A DNA stretch of 64,000 nucleotides from Phaeobacter porticola. GTDB taxonomy: Bacteria; Pseudomonadota; Alphaproteobacteria; Rhodobacterales; Rhodobacteraceae. Position numbers and translations under genes: made by a program. Each line of letters begins with the position of its first letter. The first letter of the stretch is position 1. The notes under the pieces were generated by a model. That model saw only the letters and a list, made by a program, of their open reading frames with translations. It was not told the origin of the DNA and did no database searches. Positions 19,032 to 26,870 of this stretch are shown here, piece after piece. The stretch covers positions 1,116,001-1,180,000 of the forward strand of contig NZ_CP016364.1 in assembly GCF_001888185.1 (NCBI RefSeq). Direction: 5' to 3'.

Positions 19032-19844
19032 ATGACCCTTGACGGGGCAGAGACTCAGACCAGGCATCTGGCGCCGAAGCCAGTTGCGACGACCCAGCCG
19101 TATCTGTCGCGTGGGCGCTACGATGTGCGGCTGATCCCCGGATCAGGGCGGGATGCAGAGCAGGGGGCTGATCTGCGGCGCGCGCAAGAGCTGCGCGGCC
19201 TGTGTTTTGGACGACAAAGGCCGGATGCGGACGCGCTGGACCAGCGGTGCCAGCATATGCTGATTGAAGATCGCAGCAGCGGCGCATTGGTGGGCTGTTT
19301 TCGCCTGTTGCTGTTGCCGGATGGGGCGGCGCTCGCCCAGAGCTACGCCGCACAAAGTTATGATCTTTCCGTACTTTACCCCCGTCCGGGTCCACTGCTG
19401 GAGCTGGGACGGTTTTGCATCCATCCCGATTGGCAGGATGCAGATATACTGCGCCTGGCCTGGGGGGCGTTGACGGCGTTTGTCGATGATCACCACGTCG
19501 AATTGCTGTTTGGCTGCTCGTCCTTTCAGGGCACTGAGCCCACGCCCTACCTGCACGCGCTGGCGGTGTTGCGCCTGCGCCACCAGCCGGAACCGGGGCA
19601 GGGGGTGGGGGTGCGCGCCGCAGAGATCCTGCGCTTTGCCAAGATGAACCTGCCGGTGCCTGATGGCAAACAGGCGTTGCAACAGATGCCACCGCTGCTG
19701 CGCACCTATCTGATGATGGGGGGCTGGGTCAGCGATCATGCGGTGATCGACCGGGATCTGGGCACATTCCATGTGTTTACCGGGGTTGAGATTGCGGCAA
19801 TCCCAGAAGCGCGCAAGCGCCTGCTAAGGGCGGTTGCAGGCTAG
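19032..19844 (+). CDS. olsB: L-ornithine N(alpha)-acyltransferase OlsB
   Basis: Transfers a 3-hydroxyacyl chain from ACP to ornithine, the first step of ornithine lipid synthesis, at the inner face of the membrane. The 270-residue protein has the family pattern: RGRYDVRLIPGSGRDAEQGA-type start, AQELRGLCFG, the acyltransferase core LVGCFRLLLLP, LELGRFCIHPDW, LFGCSSFQGT and a C-terminal LLRTYLMMGGWVSDHAVIDRD. The ATG at 19032 is used; a GTG at 18972 is also in frame. OlsA, the second enzyme, is not beside it here; uup is next, 63 bp downstream. Confidence 0.87.
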   Translation: MTLDGAETQTRHLAPKPVATTQPYLSRGRYDVRLIPGSGRDAEQGADLRRAQELRGLCFGRQRPDADALDQRCQHMLIEDRSSGALVGCFRLLLLPDGAALAQSYAAQSYDLSVLYPRPGPLLELGRFCIHPDWQDADILRLAWGALTAFVDDHHVELLFGCSSFQGTEPTPYLHALAVLRLRHQPEPGQGVGVRAAEILRFAKMNLPVPDGKQALQQMPPLLRTYLMMGGWVSDHAVIDRDLGTFHVFTGVEIAAIPEARKRLLRAVAG

Positions 19845-19907
19845 TTCACCCGTTGTCAAAGCGTGACAGCCGTTGACCTGCCCCGCGCCCCGGTTTAGCA
19901 GCCTCGC

Positions 19908-21719
19908 ATGGCACGTATTCCTCTTTTACAGATGTCCGGCATTTCCCTCACCTTTGGGGGCGATCCGGTGTTCGCGGATCTTGATCTGGTGGTGCAACCC
20001 GGCGACCGGGTGGCGCTGGTCGGGCGCAACGGATCTGGCAAGTCAACCCTGATGAAGGTGATGGCCGGTCTGGTCGAGGCCGACAAAGGATCGCTGGTGG
20101 TGCCGCCCGGAAAATCCGTCGGCTATATGGAGCAGGACCCGCAGATGACCGGCTTTGCCACGCTGGGTGATTTCGCGGCCTCCGAGCTGGACCCCGGCGA
20201 GATGTACAAGGTGGAGCGCGCAGGCGAGGGTCTGAAATTTGATCCTGCCCGCCCTGTGGCGACGGCCTCCGGCGGGGAAAAACGCCGTGCAGCGCTGGCC
20301 AAGCTGATGGCTGAGGCACCGGATCTGATGCTGCTGGACGAGCCGACCAACCATCTGGACATCGAGGCGATCACCTGGCTTGAGAATGAGCTGAAATCGA
20401 CCCGCGCCGCCTTTGTGCTGATCTCGCACGACCGGGCGTTTCTGCGGGCGCTGACCCGCGCGACGCTTTGGGTGGACCGGGGGCAGGTGCGCCGTCAGGA
20501 AAAGGGATTTGACGGCTTTGAAGCCTGGCGTGACAAGATCTGGGAAGACGAAGACCAGCAGCGCCACAAGCTGAACCGGCTGATCAAATCCGAAAGCCGC
20601 TGGGCGGTTGAGGGCATCTCTGCCCGCCGGAAACGGAATATGGGCCGGGTCCGCGCGCTTCAGGATCTAAAATCGGAGCGGTCCAGCCAGATCAAACGGC
20701 AAGGCACTGCCGAACTGGCACTGGACGCAGGCCCGAAATCTGGCCGCAAGGTGATCGAGGCCGAAGGGCTGTCCAAATCCTACGGCGACAAAACGATTGT
20801 GCGGGATTTCTCGATCAAGGTGCAGCGTGGTGATCGCGTCGCCTTTGTCGGGCCGAATGGTGCAGGCAAGACAACCCTGTTGAAGATGCTTCTGGGGCTG
20901 GAGCAGCCCGACGAAGGCGCTGTGCAGATGGGCACCAATCTGGAGCTTGCGCTGTTTGATCAGACCCGTGACCAGTTGGATGGCAATGCCAGCCTTTGGG
21001 AAAACCTGACCTCTGATCCGCTGCTGGGGATTTCCGGCAAGGCGGATCAGGTGATGGTGCGGGGGCAGCCGAAACATGTGGTTGGCTACCTGAAGGAATT
21101 CCTGTTCGACGAGGCGCAGGCCCGCGCGCCTGTGCGGTCCCTGTCCGGGGGCGAGAAGGCGCGGCTGCTGCTGGCGCGGTTGATGGCGCGGCAGAGCAAC
21201 CTGCTGGTGCTGGATGAACCGACCAATGATCTGGATGTCGAGACGCTCGACCTGTTGCAGGAGCTCTTGGACAGCTACGATGGCACGGTTCTGCTGGTGA
21301 GCCACGACCGGGATTTTCTGGACCGCGTGGCCACCACCACCATCGCCATGGAAGGCGGCGGCGGGGCCACGGCCTATGCCGGCGGCTGGAGTGACTATCT
21401 GGCCCAGCGTGCCCCGGCTGAAGGTGCCGCAGAGAAGGCTGAGAAAGCCAAGGCCGCCAAGCCAAAACCCAAGCAGGAAGCGCAGCCCAAGGACGGTCTG
21501 AGCTTTAAGGAAAAACATCGGCTGGAGGCGCTGCCCGGAGAGATTGAACGGCTGGAGGCGGAGATCGCCAAGCTGCAACAGCTGATGGCCGATCCTGAGC
21601 TGTTCACCCGCGAGCCGGTGAAGTTTCAAAAAGCCACCGATGCGCTGGTGGAGCGGCAGGAGAAACTTTCCGCCGCTGAGGAAGAATGGCTGGAGCTGGA
21701 AGAAAAATCTGCGGGCTGA
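19908..21719 (+). CDS. uup: ABC-F family ATPase Uup
   Basis: A 603-residue soluble protein with two ATP-binding cassettes and no membrane domain. Walker A motifs are GRNGSGKST (about residue 39) and GPNGAGKTT in the second half; ABC signatures SGGEKRR and SGGEKAR and two LLDEPTNHLD / VLDEPTNDLD Walker B segments are clear. An ABC-F linker lies between the halves. The C-terminus has a Lys/Ala/Glu-rich coiled coil (from about KAEKAKAAKPKPKQ to EEEWLELEEK) as in Uup, linked to ribosome or branched-DNA functions. A 36-bp palindrome follows the stop. Confidence 0.94.
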   Translation: MARIPLLQMSGISLTFGGDPVFADLDLVVQPGDRVALVGRNGSGKSTLMKVMAGLVEADKGSLVVPPGKSVGYMEQDPQMTGFATLGDFAASELDPGEMYKVERAGEGLKFDPARPVATASGGEKRRAALAKLMAEAPDLMLLDEPTNHLDIEAITWLENELKSTRAAFVLISHDRAFLRALTRATLWVDRGQVRRQEKGFDGFEAWRDKIWEDEDQQRHKLNRLIKSESRWAVEGISARRKRNMGRVRALQDLKSERSSQIKRQGTAELALDAGPKSGRKVIEAEGLSKSYGDKTIVRDFSIKVQRGDRVAFVGPNGAGKTTLLKMLLGLEQPDEGAVQMGTNLELALFDQTRDQLDGNASLWENLTSDPLLGISGKADQVMVRGQPKHVVGYLKEFLFDEAQARAPVRSLSGGEKARLLLARLMARQSNLLVLDEPTNDLDVETLDLLQELLDSYDGTVLLVSHDRDFLDRVATTTIAMEGGGGATAYAGGWSDYLAQRAPAEGAAEKAEKAKAAKPKPKQEAQPKDGLSFKEKHRLEALPGEIERLEAEIAKLQQLMADPELFTREPVKFQKATDALVERQEKLSAAEEEWLELEEKSAG

Positions 21720-21748
21720 GACCAGTCTGGTTTTTTTGGTAAGCCATG

Positions 21749-21784
21749 TTGACCCAATGTTTCGCACGCGAAACATTGGGTCAA
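21749..21784. repeat. Perfect 36-bp palindrome (17-bp arms, 2-nt centre)
   Basis: Arms TTGACCCAATGTTTCGC and GCGAAACATTGGGTCAA are exact inverse complements with only AC between them. It sits 29 bp after the uup stop and about 100 bp after the stop of the convergent acetyltransferase gene. There is no U-tract directly after either arm, so a simple intrinsic terminator is not clear. It may be a bidirectional hairpin or RNA 3'-end protector. Confidence 0.9.
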
Positions 21785-21887
21785 AGACGCTGCCGTAGTC
21801 GTTTGTAAAATATAAATTTTTCCTGATTGAAGCCTAAGGCGGCGCACGCCTGCTGCGCAACAGGTTCGCGTTTTGACTCTGCGGATT

Positions 21888-22442
21888 CTAGCGAGGGAGC
21901 GCCCGCGCCGGATTGCCGACAACCGTCACCCCGGCCTCCACATCTCGTGTTACCACGGCACCAGCGCCGACGATGGCGCCATCGCCGATGCTGGTGCCCG
22001 GCAGGATAATCACGCCGCCGCCAATCCAGACATCGGACCCCAGCGTGACCGGATAGGCGATCTCCAACCCCTCGGCACGTAAGGCTTTATCTTTGTGGTG
22101 CTGGGCGCAGTAGATCTGCACATTTGGACCCAGCATGGTGCGATCCCCAATGCGCACAGGGGCGCTATCCAGAATGGTGCAGCCCGAATTCATATAGACC
22201 TGATGCCCGAGCGTGATGTTGATCCCGTAGGCGCAGTGAAACGGGGTCTCGATCAGGCAGTTTTGTCCATGTTCAGCAAAGAGCGCAGCCAGCGGCGAGC
22301 TGAGGGGTTCGCTGGGATCCGGGGCGCGGTGATTGTGCTGATGCACCGCCAGACGGGCCTGATGACGCAACACCGAGAGTTCGCTGTCTATGCAACAGTA
22401 CCAGTCGCCCGCCTGCATCTTTTGTCGTTCAGTTTGGCTCAT
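21888..22442 (-). CDS. Sugar O-acetyltransferase (maltose/galactoside type)
   Basis: A 184-residue hexapeptide-repeat acetyltransferase that moves acetyl from acetyl-CoA to a sugar hydroxyl; the exact sugar cannot be read from the sequence. The N-terminal KMQAGDWYCCIDSEL pattern is the maltose acetyltransferase N-domain. The left-handed helix follows with CAYGINITLG, MNSGCTILDSAPVRIGD, the active-site His in IYCAQHHKDKALR, and IGGGVIILPG, IGDGAIVGAGAVVTRDV. The ATG at 22442 overlaps the stop of the upstream GFA gene by 4 bp, so the two are translationally coupled. Confidence 0.92.
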   Translation of the reverse strand: MSQTERQKMQAGDWYCCIDSELSVLRHQARLAVHQHNHRAPDPSEPLSSPLAALFAEHGQNCLIETPFHCAYGINITLGHQVYMNSGCTILDSAPVRIGDRTMLGPNVQIYCAQHHKDKALRAEGLEIAYPVTLGSDVWIGGGVIILPGTSIGDGAIVGAGAVVTRDVEAGVTVVGNPARALPR

Positions 22443-22933
22443 GCCGGGCCTGTTCCGGGTGAGGGCGGCGGGGGCGGTGCGATGGTTTTGGCATATTCGT
22501 CCATCAGATCCGCCAGCTCCTCCGCCGTGGTGGGGAAGCGGGCATAGCTGTGGGGGGCCGGGACCTTTGCCCAGAGCTGTTTCTCCTCGGTCATGATCTC
22601 GACGAAGGGGGTGAACCACGTAAGGTCATCCAGCAGGGAGGCACGCAGATTCACCCGCTCCGGTGCCGCCTTCAGGCGGGAGAGAACGAAGCTGAGGCAG
22701 CTCGGGCAGTAATAATGCTTGCGCTCTTCGCTGTGGAGGCCGCCCAGCACCAGCTCTCCCGTGGTGGTGACGGCATTTGCCGGAAACATGGCGGTCAGGG
22801 AATAGGCGCTGGCGGCAAGTTTCTGACAATCGCGGCAGTGGCAGGCCAGCGTCAGCAGGGGCGCGGCAGTGACATGCAGGTGCACAGCGCCGCAGAGACA
22901 GGCGCCGGTCAGTGGCAGGTTGGGCTGGGTCAT
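22439..22933 (-). CDS. GFA family (CENP-V/GFA domain) protein
   Basis: A 164-residue zinc-binding protein of the glutathione-dependent formaldehyde-activating (GFA) domain family; the actual reaction of most members is unknown. Zinc ligands are Cys12/Cys14 (ACLCGAV), Cys31/Cys33/Cys36 (CHCRDC) and Cys76/Cys79 (YCPSC). The C-terminal 50 residues are longer than the bare GFA domain and end in a Pro-rich tail. It is coupled to the acetyltransferase by a 4-bp overlap. Confidence 0.9.
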   Translation of the reverse strand: MTQPNLPLTGACLCGAVHLHVTAAPLLTLACHCRDCQKLAASAYSLTAMFPANAVTTTGELVLGGLHSEERKHYYCPSCLSFVLSRLKAAPERVNLRASLLDDLTWFTPFVEIMTEEKQLWAKVPAPHSYARFPTTAEELADLMDEYAKTIAPPPPPSPGTGPA

Positions 22934-23034
22934 GGGTCGGCTCCCCCTTGGTCAGGCTTTACGACAGGCTAGCGGAGTTTCCGCGGGCTGTCGCTGCTCA
23001 ATCCCGTGCCGCGTCGATCAGGGGGAGGGGGTGT

Positions 23035-23058
23035 CTCAAGGGGGGGATCCCCCTTGAG
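23035..23058. repeat. Inverted repeat (10-bp arms) after the SDR gene
   Basis: Arms CTCAAGGGGG / CCCCCTTGAG with a GGAT centre lie 45 bp past the SDR stop. No U-tract follows. A duplicated 11-mer (GAGGTATCAGT, twice) begins in the right arm and runs to about 23077. It may form an mRNA 3'-end hairpin. Confidence 0.7.
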
Positions 23059-23102
23059 GTATCAGTGAGGTATCAGTTGTAATAGTTGCACCTGTGAGCG
23101 CG

Positions 23103-23858
23103 TCAGCGCATCCGCAGCGCGCCGTCGAGGCGGATGACTTCGCCATTGAGATAGCCCATCTCGACGATGAACCCGGCCAGACGGCCATATTCGGCAGGGT
23201 CACCAAGGCGGGCCGGGTTGGGCACATCGGCGGCCAGTTGCTGCTGCACCTCTTCCGGCAGGCCCGCGAGCATCGGGGTCATGAAGATGCCCGGTGCGAT
23301 GGTCATCACCCGCACGCCCGAAGATGCCAGATCACGGGCCATCGGCAGGCACATGCCCACAACGCCGCCTTTGGAGGCGGCATAGGCGGCCTGGCCCTTT
23401 TGACCATCAAAGGCCGCGATTGACGCGGTGTTGATGATCACGCCGCGGCCGCCATCCTCGGCCGCGTCACATTTGGCGATTTCCACCGCAGCCAGCCGGG
23501 CCACGTTGAAGGTGCCGACGAGGTTGATGTCGATGGTGCGCTGATAGGCATCAAGGGGATGCGCCCCATCACGGCCCACGGTTTTGATGCCAAGGGCGAT
23601 GCCGGCGCAGTTCACACAGGCGTTGATCTTGCCCATCTTCTCGCTGGCGAGCACCATGGCAGCGGCGACCGACTGCTCGCTGGTGACATCGGTCTCGGCA
23701 AAATGCCCGCCGATTTCGGCGGCAACGGCAGCGCCGCGTTCGGCGTCGCGGTCCAACAGGGTGACCTGGGCGCCATTGGCGGCGAAATGACGGGCGGTGG
23801 CCTCACCAAGGCCAGAGGCGCCGCCGGTGACGACGGCGGCGGTTTGCGACAGTTTCAT
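23103..23858 (-). CDS. SDR-family 3-hydroxyacyl-CoA dehydrogenase-like oxidoreductase
   Basis: A 251-residue short-chain dehydrogenase of the type that oxidises 3-hydroxyacyl-CoA (including 3-hydroxy-2-methylbutyryl-CoA) with NAD. The NAD site TGGASGLG is at 11-18, and the catalytic Ser146, Tyr159 and Lys163 are present ([13 protein letters not shown]). Asp36 after the second strand (LLDRD) favours NAD. The C-terminal [12 protein letters not shown] matches the 17-beta-HSD10 subfamily. A perfect 8+8 palindrome sits 41-60 bp upstream of the start. It has no metabolic partner gene beside it, so the physiological acyl-CoA is unknown. Confidence 0.9.
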   Translation of the reverse strand: MKLSQTAAVVTGGASGLGEATARHFAANGAQVTLLDRDAERGAAVAAEIGGHFAETDVTSEQSVAAAMVLASEKMGKINACVNCAGIALGIKTVGRDGAHPLDAYQRTIDINLVGTFNVARLAAVEIAKCDAAEDGGRGVIINTASIAAFDGQKGQAAYAASKGGVVGMCLPMARDLASSGVRVMTIAPGIFMTPMLAGLPEEVQQQLAADVPNPARLGDPAEYGRLAGFIVEMGYLNGEVIRLDGALRMR

Positions 23859-23898
23859 GAGCAGGGCTCCTCCCGGGGGTCTGTGCTATCGGGTTCAT

Positions 23899-23918
23899 AT
23901 CTGAACGTGTGTTCAGAT
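23899..23918 (-). promoter_or_regulatory. Palindromic operator-like site upstream of the SDR gene
   Basis: ATCTGAAC-GTGT-GTTCAGAT is a perfect inverted repeat, ending 41 bp upstream of the SDR start codon. Its size and form resemble TetR-family operators. No TetR gene lies nearby in the window, so the regulator is unknown. Confidence 0.55.
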
Positions 23919-23930
23919 AATCACGTCCCC

Positions 23931-24875
23931 CTAGCAGTGTCCAGAGAGCCCGGGATTCATCAGCCGTTTGTCGAGCGCGGCCAAGGGGCGCAGCAGGCGA
24001 CCCAGCGGCGGCCAATAGGCCCAGGTGCCGCCCAGTTGGTGCAGCCGCGCGCCGGTGCCCAGTTTGAACCGGGCCAGACCGGCGGCGTCTTCGGTGTTGA
24101 TCACGCCAAGGTCGAGCTGTTCGCAGCCCTGTTCGGCGAGCCAGGACATCGCCTCCCACATCAGCAGGTTATGGGCCGAGAGCGCCTTGCCCCGATCGGT
24201 GGTATGGGCAATGTGGTAGGTTGCGCCGCGCCCGTGACGCAGAACAAGAATGCCCGCGACGATCTCCTTGCCGTCGTGGGCCTCGAAGATCTTGGCCATG
24301 CCTTTGTTTTCGCGGGCGTATGCCAGCGTCAGATCCACCGGCCAGTTGCGATAGCCGCGGTTGGATTGCTGCGCGGCATCCGCGGCAAAAATCCAGTGGC
24401 CGGATGTCTGCGGCAGCGACTGGCGAGTGATGCGCAGGCCCTGCTGTTCGCCGTGCACCAATCGGTTGCGCCATTTCTGGTGTAGATTGGCGCGCCGCTG
24501 ATCGGGGTCAGTCGTCAGGTCTACCAGTCCGACATGGGCCGGGCTGATCAGCGCCACGGCCCCGTGGCGGGCAAGGGCAGGCGTCGGCGTTTCGGGGGAC
24601 AGGATGACGGGCGTGCGGCGCAGACCGCTTTCCTGCAATTGTTCCAGCAGGCGCAACGGCTTGTCGATACGGGCGCGGTTCACCATGGCCACGTTGATGC
24701 GTCTCCAGAGTTTGCGGCGCATCACGACGGTGTCCTTCATCTGGCCAAGCACCAGTGGGTCCTTGTCTGTCGCCTGAAGCGCGCGGGCAAATTCTGCCGA
24801 TTGCGGCAGGGCAGAGATGGTTTCGTCGCGAAGAATGGGTCGGGGCATGACATCTGCTGGTGTGAAATCGAACAT
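23931..24875 (-). CDS. GNAT/FemAB-like acyltransferase-fold protein
   Basis: A 314-residue protein whose C-terminal half has a FemAB/GNAT-like fold: SNRGYRNWPVDLTLAYAREN, then a Val-Ala-Gly-Ile-Leu-Val-Leu strand (EIVAGILVLRHGRGATYHI), AHNLLMWEAMSWLAEQGCEQLDLGVINTED and RFKLGTGA. Such proteins transfer amino acids or acyl groups to cell-surface molecules, but the substrate is not known. ATG 24875 is chosen; the frame runs to 24953 without a ribosome site and ATG 24848 is also possible. A CtrA-like half site TTAACCAT (minus strand) is 31 bp upstream. Confidence 0.75.
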   Translation of the reverse strand: MFDFTPADVMPRPILRDETISALPQSAEFARALQATDKDPLVLGQMKDTVVMRRKLWRRINVAMVNRARIDKPLRLLEQLQESGLRRTPVILSPETPTPALARHGAVALISPAHVGLVDLTTDPDQRRANLHQKWRNRLVHGEQQGLRITRQSLPQTSGHWIFAADAAQQSNRGYRNWPVDLTLAYARENKGMAKIFEAHDGKEIVAGILVLRHGRGATYHIAHTTDRGKALSAHNLLMWEAMSWLAEQGCEQLDLGVINTEDAAGLARFKLGTGARLHQLGGTWAYWPPLGRLLRPLAALDKRLMNPGLSGHC

Positions 24876-24905
24876 GGCGCCATTAACCGCAGCGAAACCT
24901 AAATG

Positions 24906-24913
24906 ATGGTTAA
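24906..24913 (-). promoter_or_regulatory. CtrA-like half site
   Basis: The minus strand reads TTAACCAT, the known CtrA half-site word. A second TTAACC-type word (plus strand, 24883-24888) lies 20 bp away, with a TTAA on both strands. It is upstream of the FemAB-like gene. A chance match is possible; no other site was scored. Confidence 0.35.
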
Positions 24914-24968
24914 TAGAGATATGAAAAATGCGAATAAAATTAGAAATCATCATGCACCGGCCCCAAGG

Positions 24969-25058
24969 ATGACCAAAGCCGCCGCCCTGTTGGCAGCGCT
25001 GGCCGTGTCCTTGCCGATTGGGCTGGTGCTGTTGCTGGTGGACCTGCTGCTGCTGTGA
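24969..25058 (+). CDS. Possible 29-residue membrane peptide
   Basis: An ATG at 24969 opens a 29-codon frame that is almost entirely hydrophobic, Leu/Ala-rich, beginning MTKAAALLAALAVS and ending in DLLLL. It would be a single transmembrane helix. The AAGG before the ATG is too close for a good ribosome site. It is reported because of the AT-rich upstream region and the missing alternative explanation, but it may be chance. Confidence 0.25.
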   Translation: MTKAAALLAALAVSLPIGLVLLLVDLLLL

Positions 25059-25107
25059 GGTCGGGTGGCTGTTGCCTTTGCGGTCAGTGCGTGAGGTAAT
25101 CTGCGCA

Positions 25108-25163
25108 GGCTGGTGGCTGGTGGCTGGTGGCTGGTGGCTGGTGGCTGGTGGCTGGTGGCTGGT
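25108..25163. repeat. Heptanucleotide tandem repeat (TGGTGGC, 7 full copies)
   Basis: TGGTGGC is repeated seven times head to tail from 25111 to 25159, with a partial copy on each side. All full copies are identical. It lies in non-coding DNA between the small hydrophobic frame and the tyrS terminator. A 7-bp unit changes frame with each copy, so it is not coding; it is a candidate variable-number repeat. Confidence 0.95.
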
Positions 25164-25312
25164 TGGTGTTGCCGCGCCGCGCGTTGCGCGGCGCTTGGAC
25201 CAACGGGCATTCCCATCCGGGATGGGAGATGACGGGCGGGAGCATCTTGTCGGGGATGCTGCGACGCTTATGGCCGGAGCAGGAATATCCTAGCAGGCCT
25301 TCTGATCGTATG

Positions 25313-25340
25313 AAAAAAGGGGACACAGTGGCCCCCTTTT
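25313..25340 (-). terminator. Intrinsic terminator of tyrS
   Basis: On the minus strand AAAAGGGG pairs with CCCCTTTT across a 10-nt loop and runs into six Ts. It begins 32 bp after the tyrS stop. Confidence 0.85.
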
Positions 25341-25371
25341 CCTGTCTTGTCTGTTGGCTGTAATCCGGCGG

Positions 25372-26718
25372 TTAACCGTCCAGCTGCACCAGCGCGTGGC
25401 GTTTTTTACCTGCGGAGAGTTTGATCGGCGAGGCCAGAGCGGCAGCGTCGATCATCAGACCTGCATCGGTCAGCGGCTGGTCATCGATCTTGGCGCCGTT
25501 CTCGGCGATCAGACGCTTGGCGTCCTTGCCGGATTTGGCCAGCCCGGATTTCACAAAAAGCGAAACCGCCGATATATAATACTCTTTCTTATCTCCGGTC
25601 AGTCGCTTGATGAACTGCAGCCTTTCGGTAGTTGACATAGCGCCGGCCATTTCGGGCGCTGCGCCAACCCACGTAAAGTCATCAAGGCTGAGAACAACTG
25701 TCGGTAGGTCGTCGCCAACGCCGCCTTTTTCAAAGACTTCGCGGGCTGTGGCCTCTGCGGCTTCGGCAGCGGCGCGGCCGTGCAGAAGGGCTGTGACCTC
25801 ATTGGCGAGGATCACCTTGGCGGCGTTCACCTCAGAGCCTTCGAGCGCTCCGAGACGGTCGCATTCGTCCACCGGCAGCTCGGTGTAGAGCTTGAGGAAG
25901 CGACCCACATCGGCGTCGGTGGTGTTGCGCCAGAACTGCCAGAACTCATACGGTGAGAGCAGATCGCCATTGAGCCAGATCGCGCCGTTCTGCGATTTGC
26001 CCATCTTCTTGCCATCTGAGGTGGTCAGCAGCGGCGAAGTGAGGCCATAGATTTCATGGTCCAGCACCCGGCGCGTCAGGTCGATGCCGTTGACGATATT
26101 GCCCCATTGGTCCGAGCCACCCATCTGCAACACGCAGCCGTAGCGGCGGTTCAGCTCCAGGAAGTCATAGGCCTGCAAAATCATGTAGTTGAATTCGAGG
26201 AAGGACAGCGACTGTTCGCGGTCGAGGCGCGATTTCACGCTCTCAAACGACAGCATCCGGTTCACCGAGAAATGGCGGCCGATGTCCCGCAGAAAGGTGA
26301 GGTAGTTCAGATCGTCCAGCCATTCGGCGTTGTTGAGCATCATGGCGGCGTTACCCGCGCCGCTGTCATAGTCGATATAGGCGTCGAACACCTTCTTGAT
26401 GCCGGCGATGTTGTCGTCGATCTGGGCGTCGGTCAGCAGCGGGCGTTCATCAGCGCGGAATGACGGATCGCCGACCTTGGTGGTGCCGCCCCCCATCAGG
26501 GTGATCGGTTTGTGGCCGGTCTTCTGGAACCAGCGCAGCATCATGATCTGGATCAGCGAGCCGACATGCAGCGAGGTCGCGGTGGCGTCGAAACCGATGT
26601 AGGCGGATTGGCCGGGAGTCATCAGCGCCTCGTCCAGGCCCTGATAATCGGTACAGTCGGACAGATAGCCGCGTTCCATCATAACTGCGATGAAATCCGA
26701 TTTTGGGTGGTAGGTCAT
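25372..26718 (-). CDS. tyrS: Tyrosyl-tRNA synthetase
   Basis: Class I synthetase for tRNA-Tyr, 448 residues. The HIGH-type motif is HVGS at 51-54 ([13 protein letters not shown]), the tyrosine-binding [26 protein letters not shown] region is complete, and the KMSKS-type motif reads KMGKS at about 238-242. The C-terminal S4 RNA-binding domain ends in [16 protein letters not shown]-like sequence. The ATG at 26718 follows GAGGCAC. It is divergent from anmK across 152 bp. Confidence 0.97.
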   Translation of the reverse strand: MTYHPKSDFIAVMMERGYLSDCTDYQGLDEALMTPGQSAYIGFDATATSLHVGSLIQIMMLRWFQKTGHKPITLMGGGTTKVGDPSFRADERPLLTDAQIDDNIAGIKKVFDAYIDYDSGAGNAAMMLNNAEWLDDLNYLTFLRDIGRHFSVNRMLSFESVKSRLDREQSLSFLEFNYMILQAYDFLELNRRYGCVLQMGGSDQWGNIVNGIDLTRRVLDHEIYGLTSPLLTTSDGKKMGKSQNGAIWLNGDLLSPYEFWQFWRNTTDADVGRFLKLYTELPVDECDRLGALEGSEVNAAKVILANEVTALLHGRAAAEAAEATAREVFEKGGVGDDLPTVVLSLDDFTWVGAAPEMAGAMSTTERLQFIKRLTGDKKEYYISAVSLFVKSGLAKSGKDAKRLIAENGAKIDDQPLTDAGLMIDAAALASPIKLSAGKKRHALVQLDG

Positions 26719-26870
26719 GATGTGCCTCGGCTTTTTGAACTGCGCTGCTGTATAAAACGCAATTTGCACGGGGGAAAGCAGTGTGAACGGCTTTGCTGAA
26801 TAAATTCGCTGCTGTATCCTTGGGGCCAAATCGGCGCGATGCGCCCAATATCTCAGCAGGCCTTATCAGC

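Larger units (their letters stand above)
24876..25371. other. 496-bp region between the FemAB-like gene and tyrS
   Basis: This stretch holds a TTAACC...GGTTAAT inverted pair (24882-24914), a possible 29-residue hydrophobic ORF, a heptanucleotide tandem repeat and the tyrS terminator. The first 90 bp are AT-rich relative to the rest and probably contain a promoter. No larger gene is seen. Confidence 0.6.

Noticed and set aside
25108-25163. Heptamer repeat considered as a CRISPR array
   Set aside because: The unit is 7 bp with no spacers, and no cas gene is in the window.
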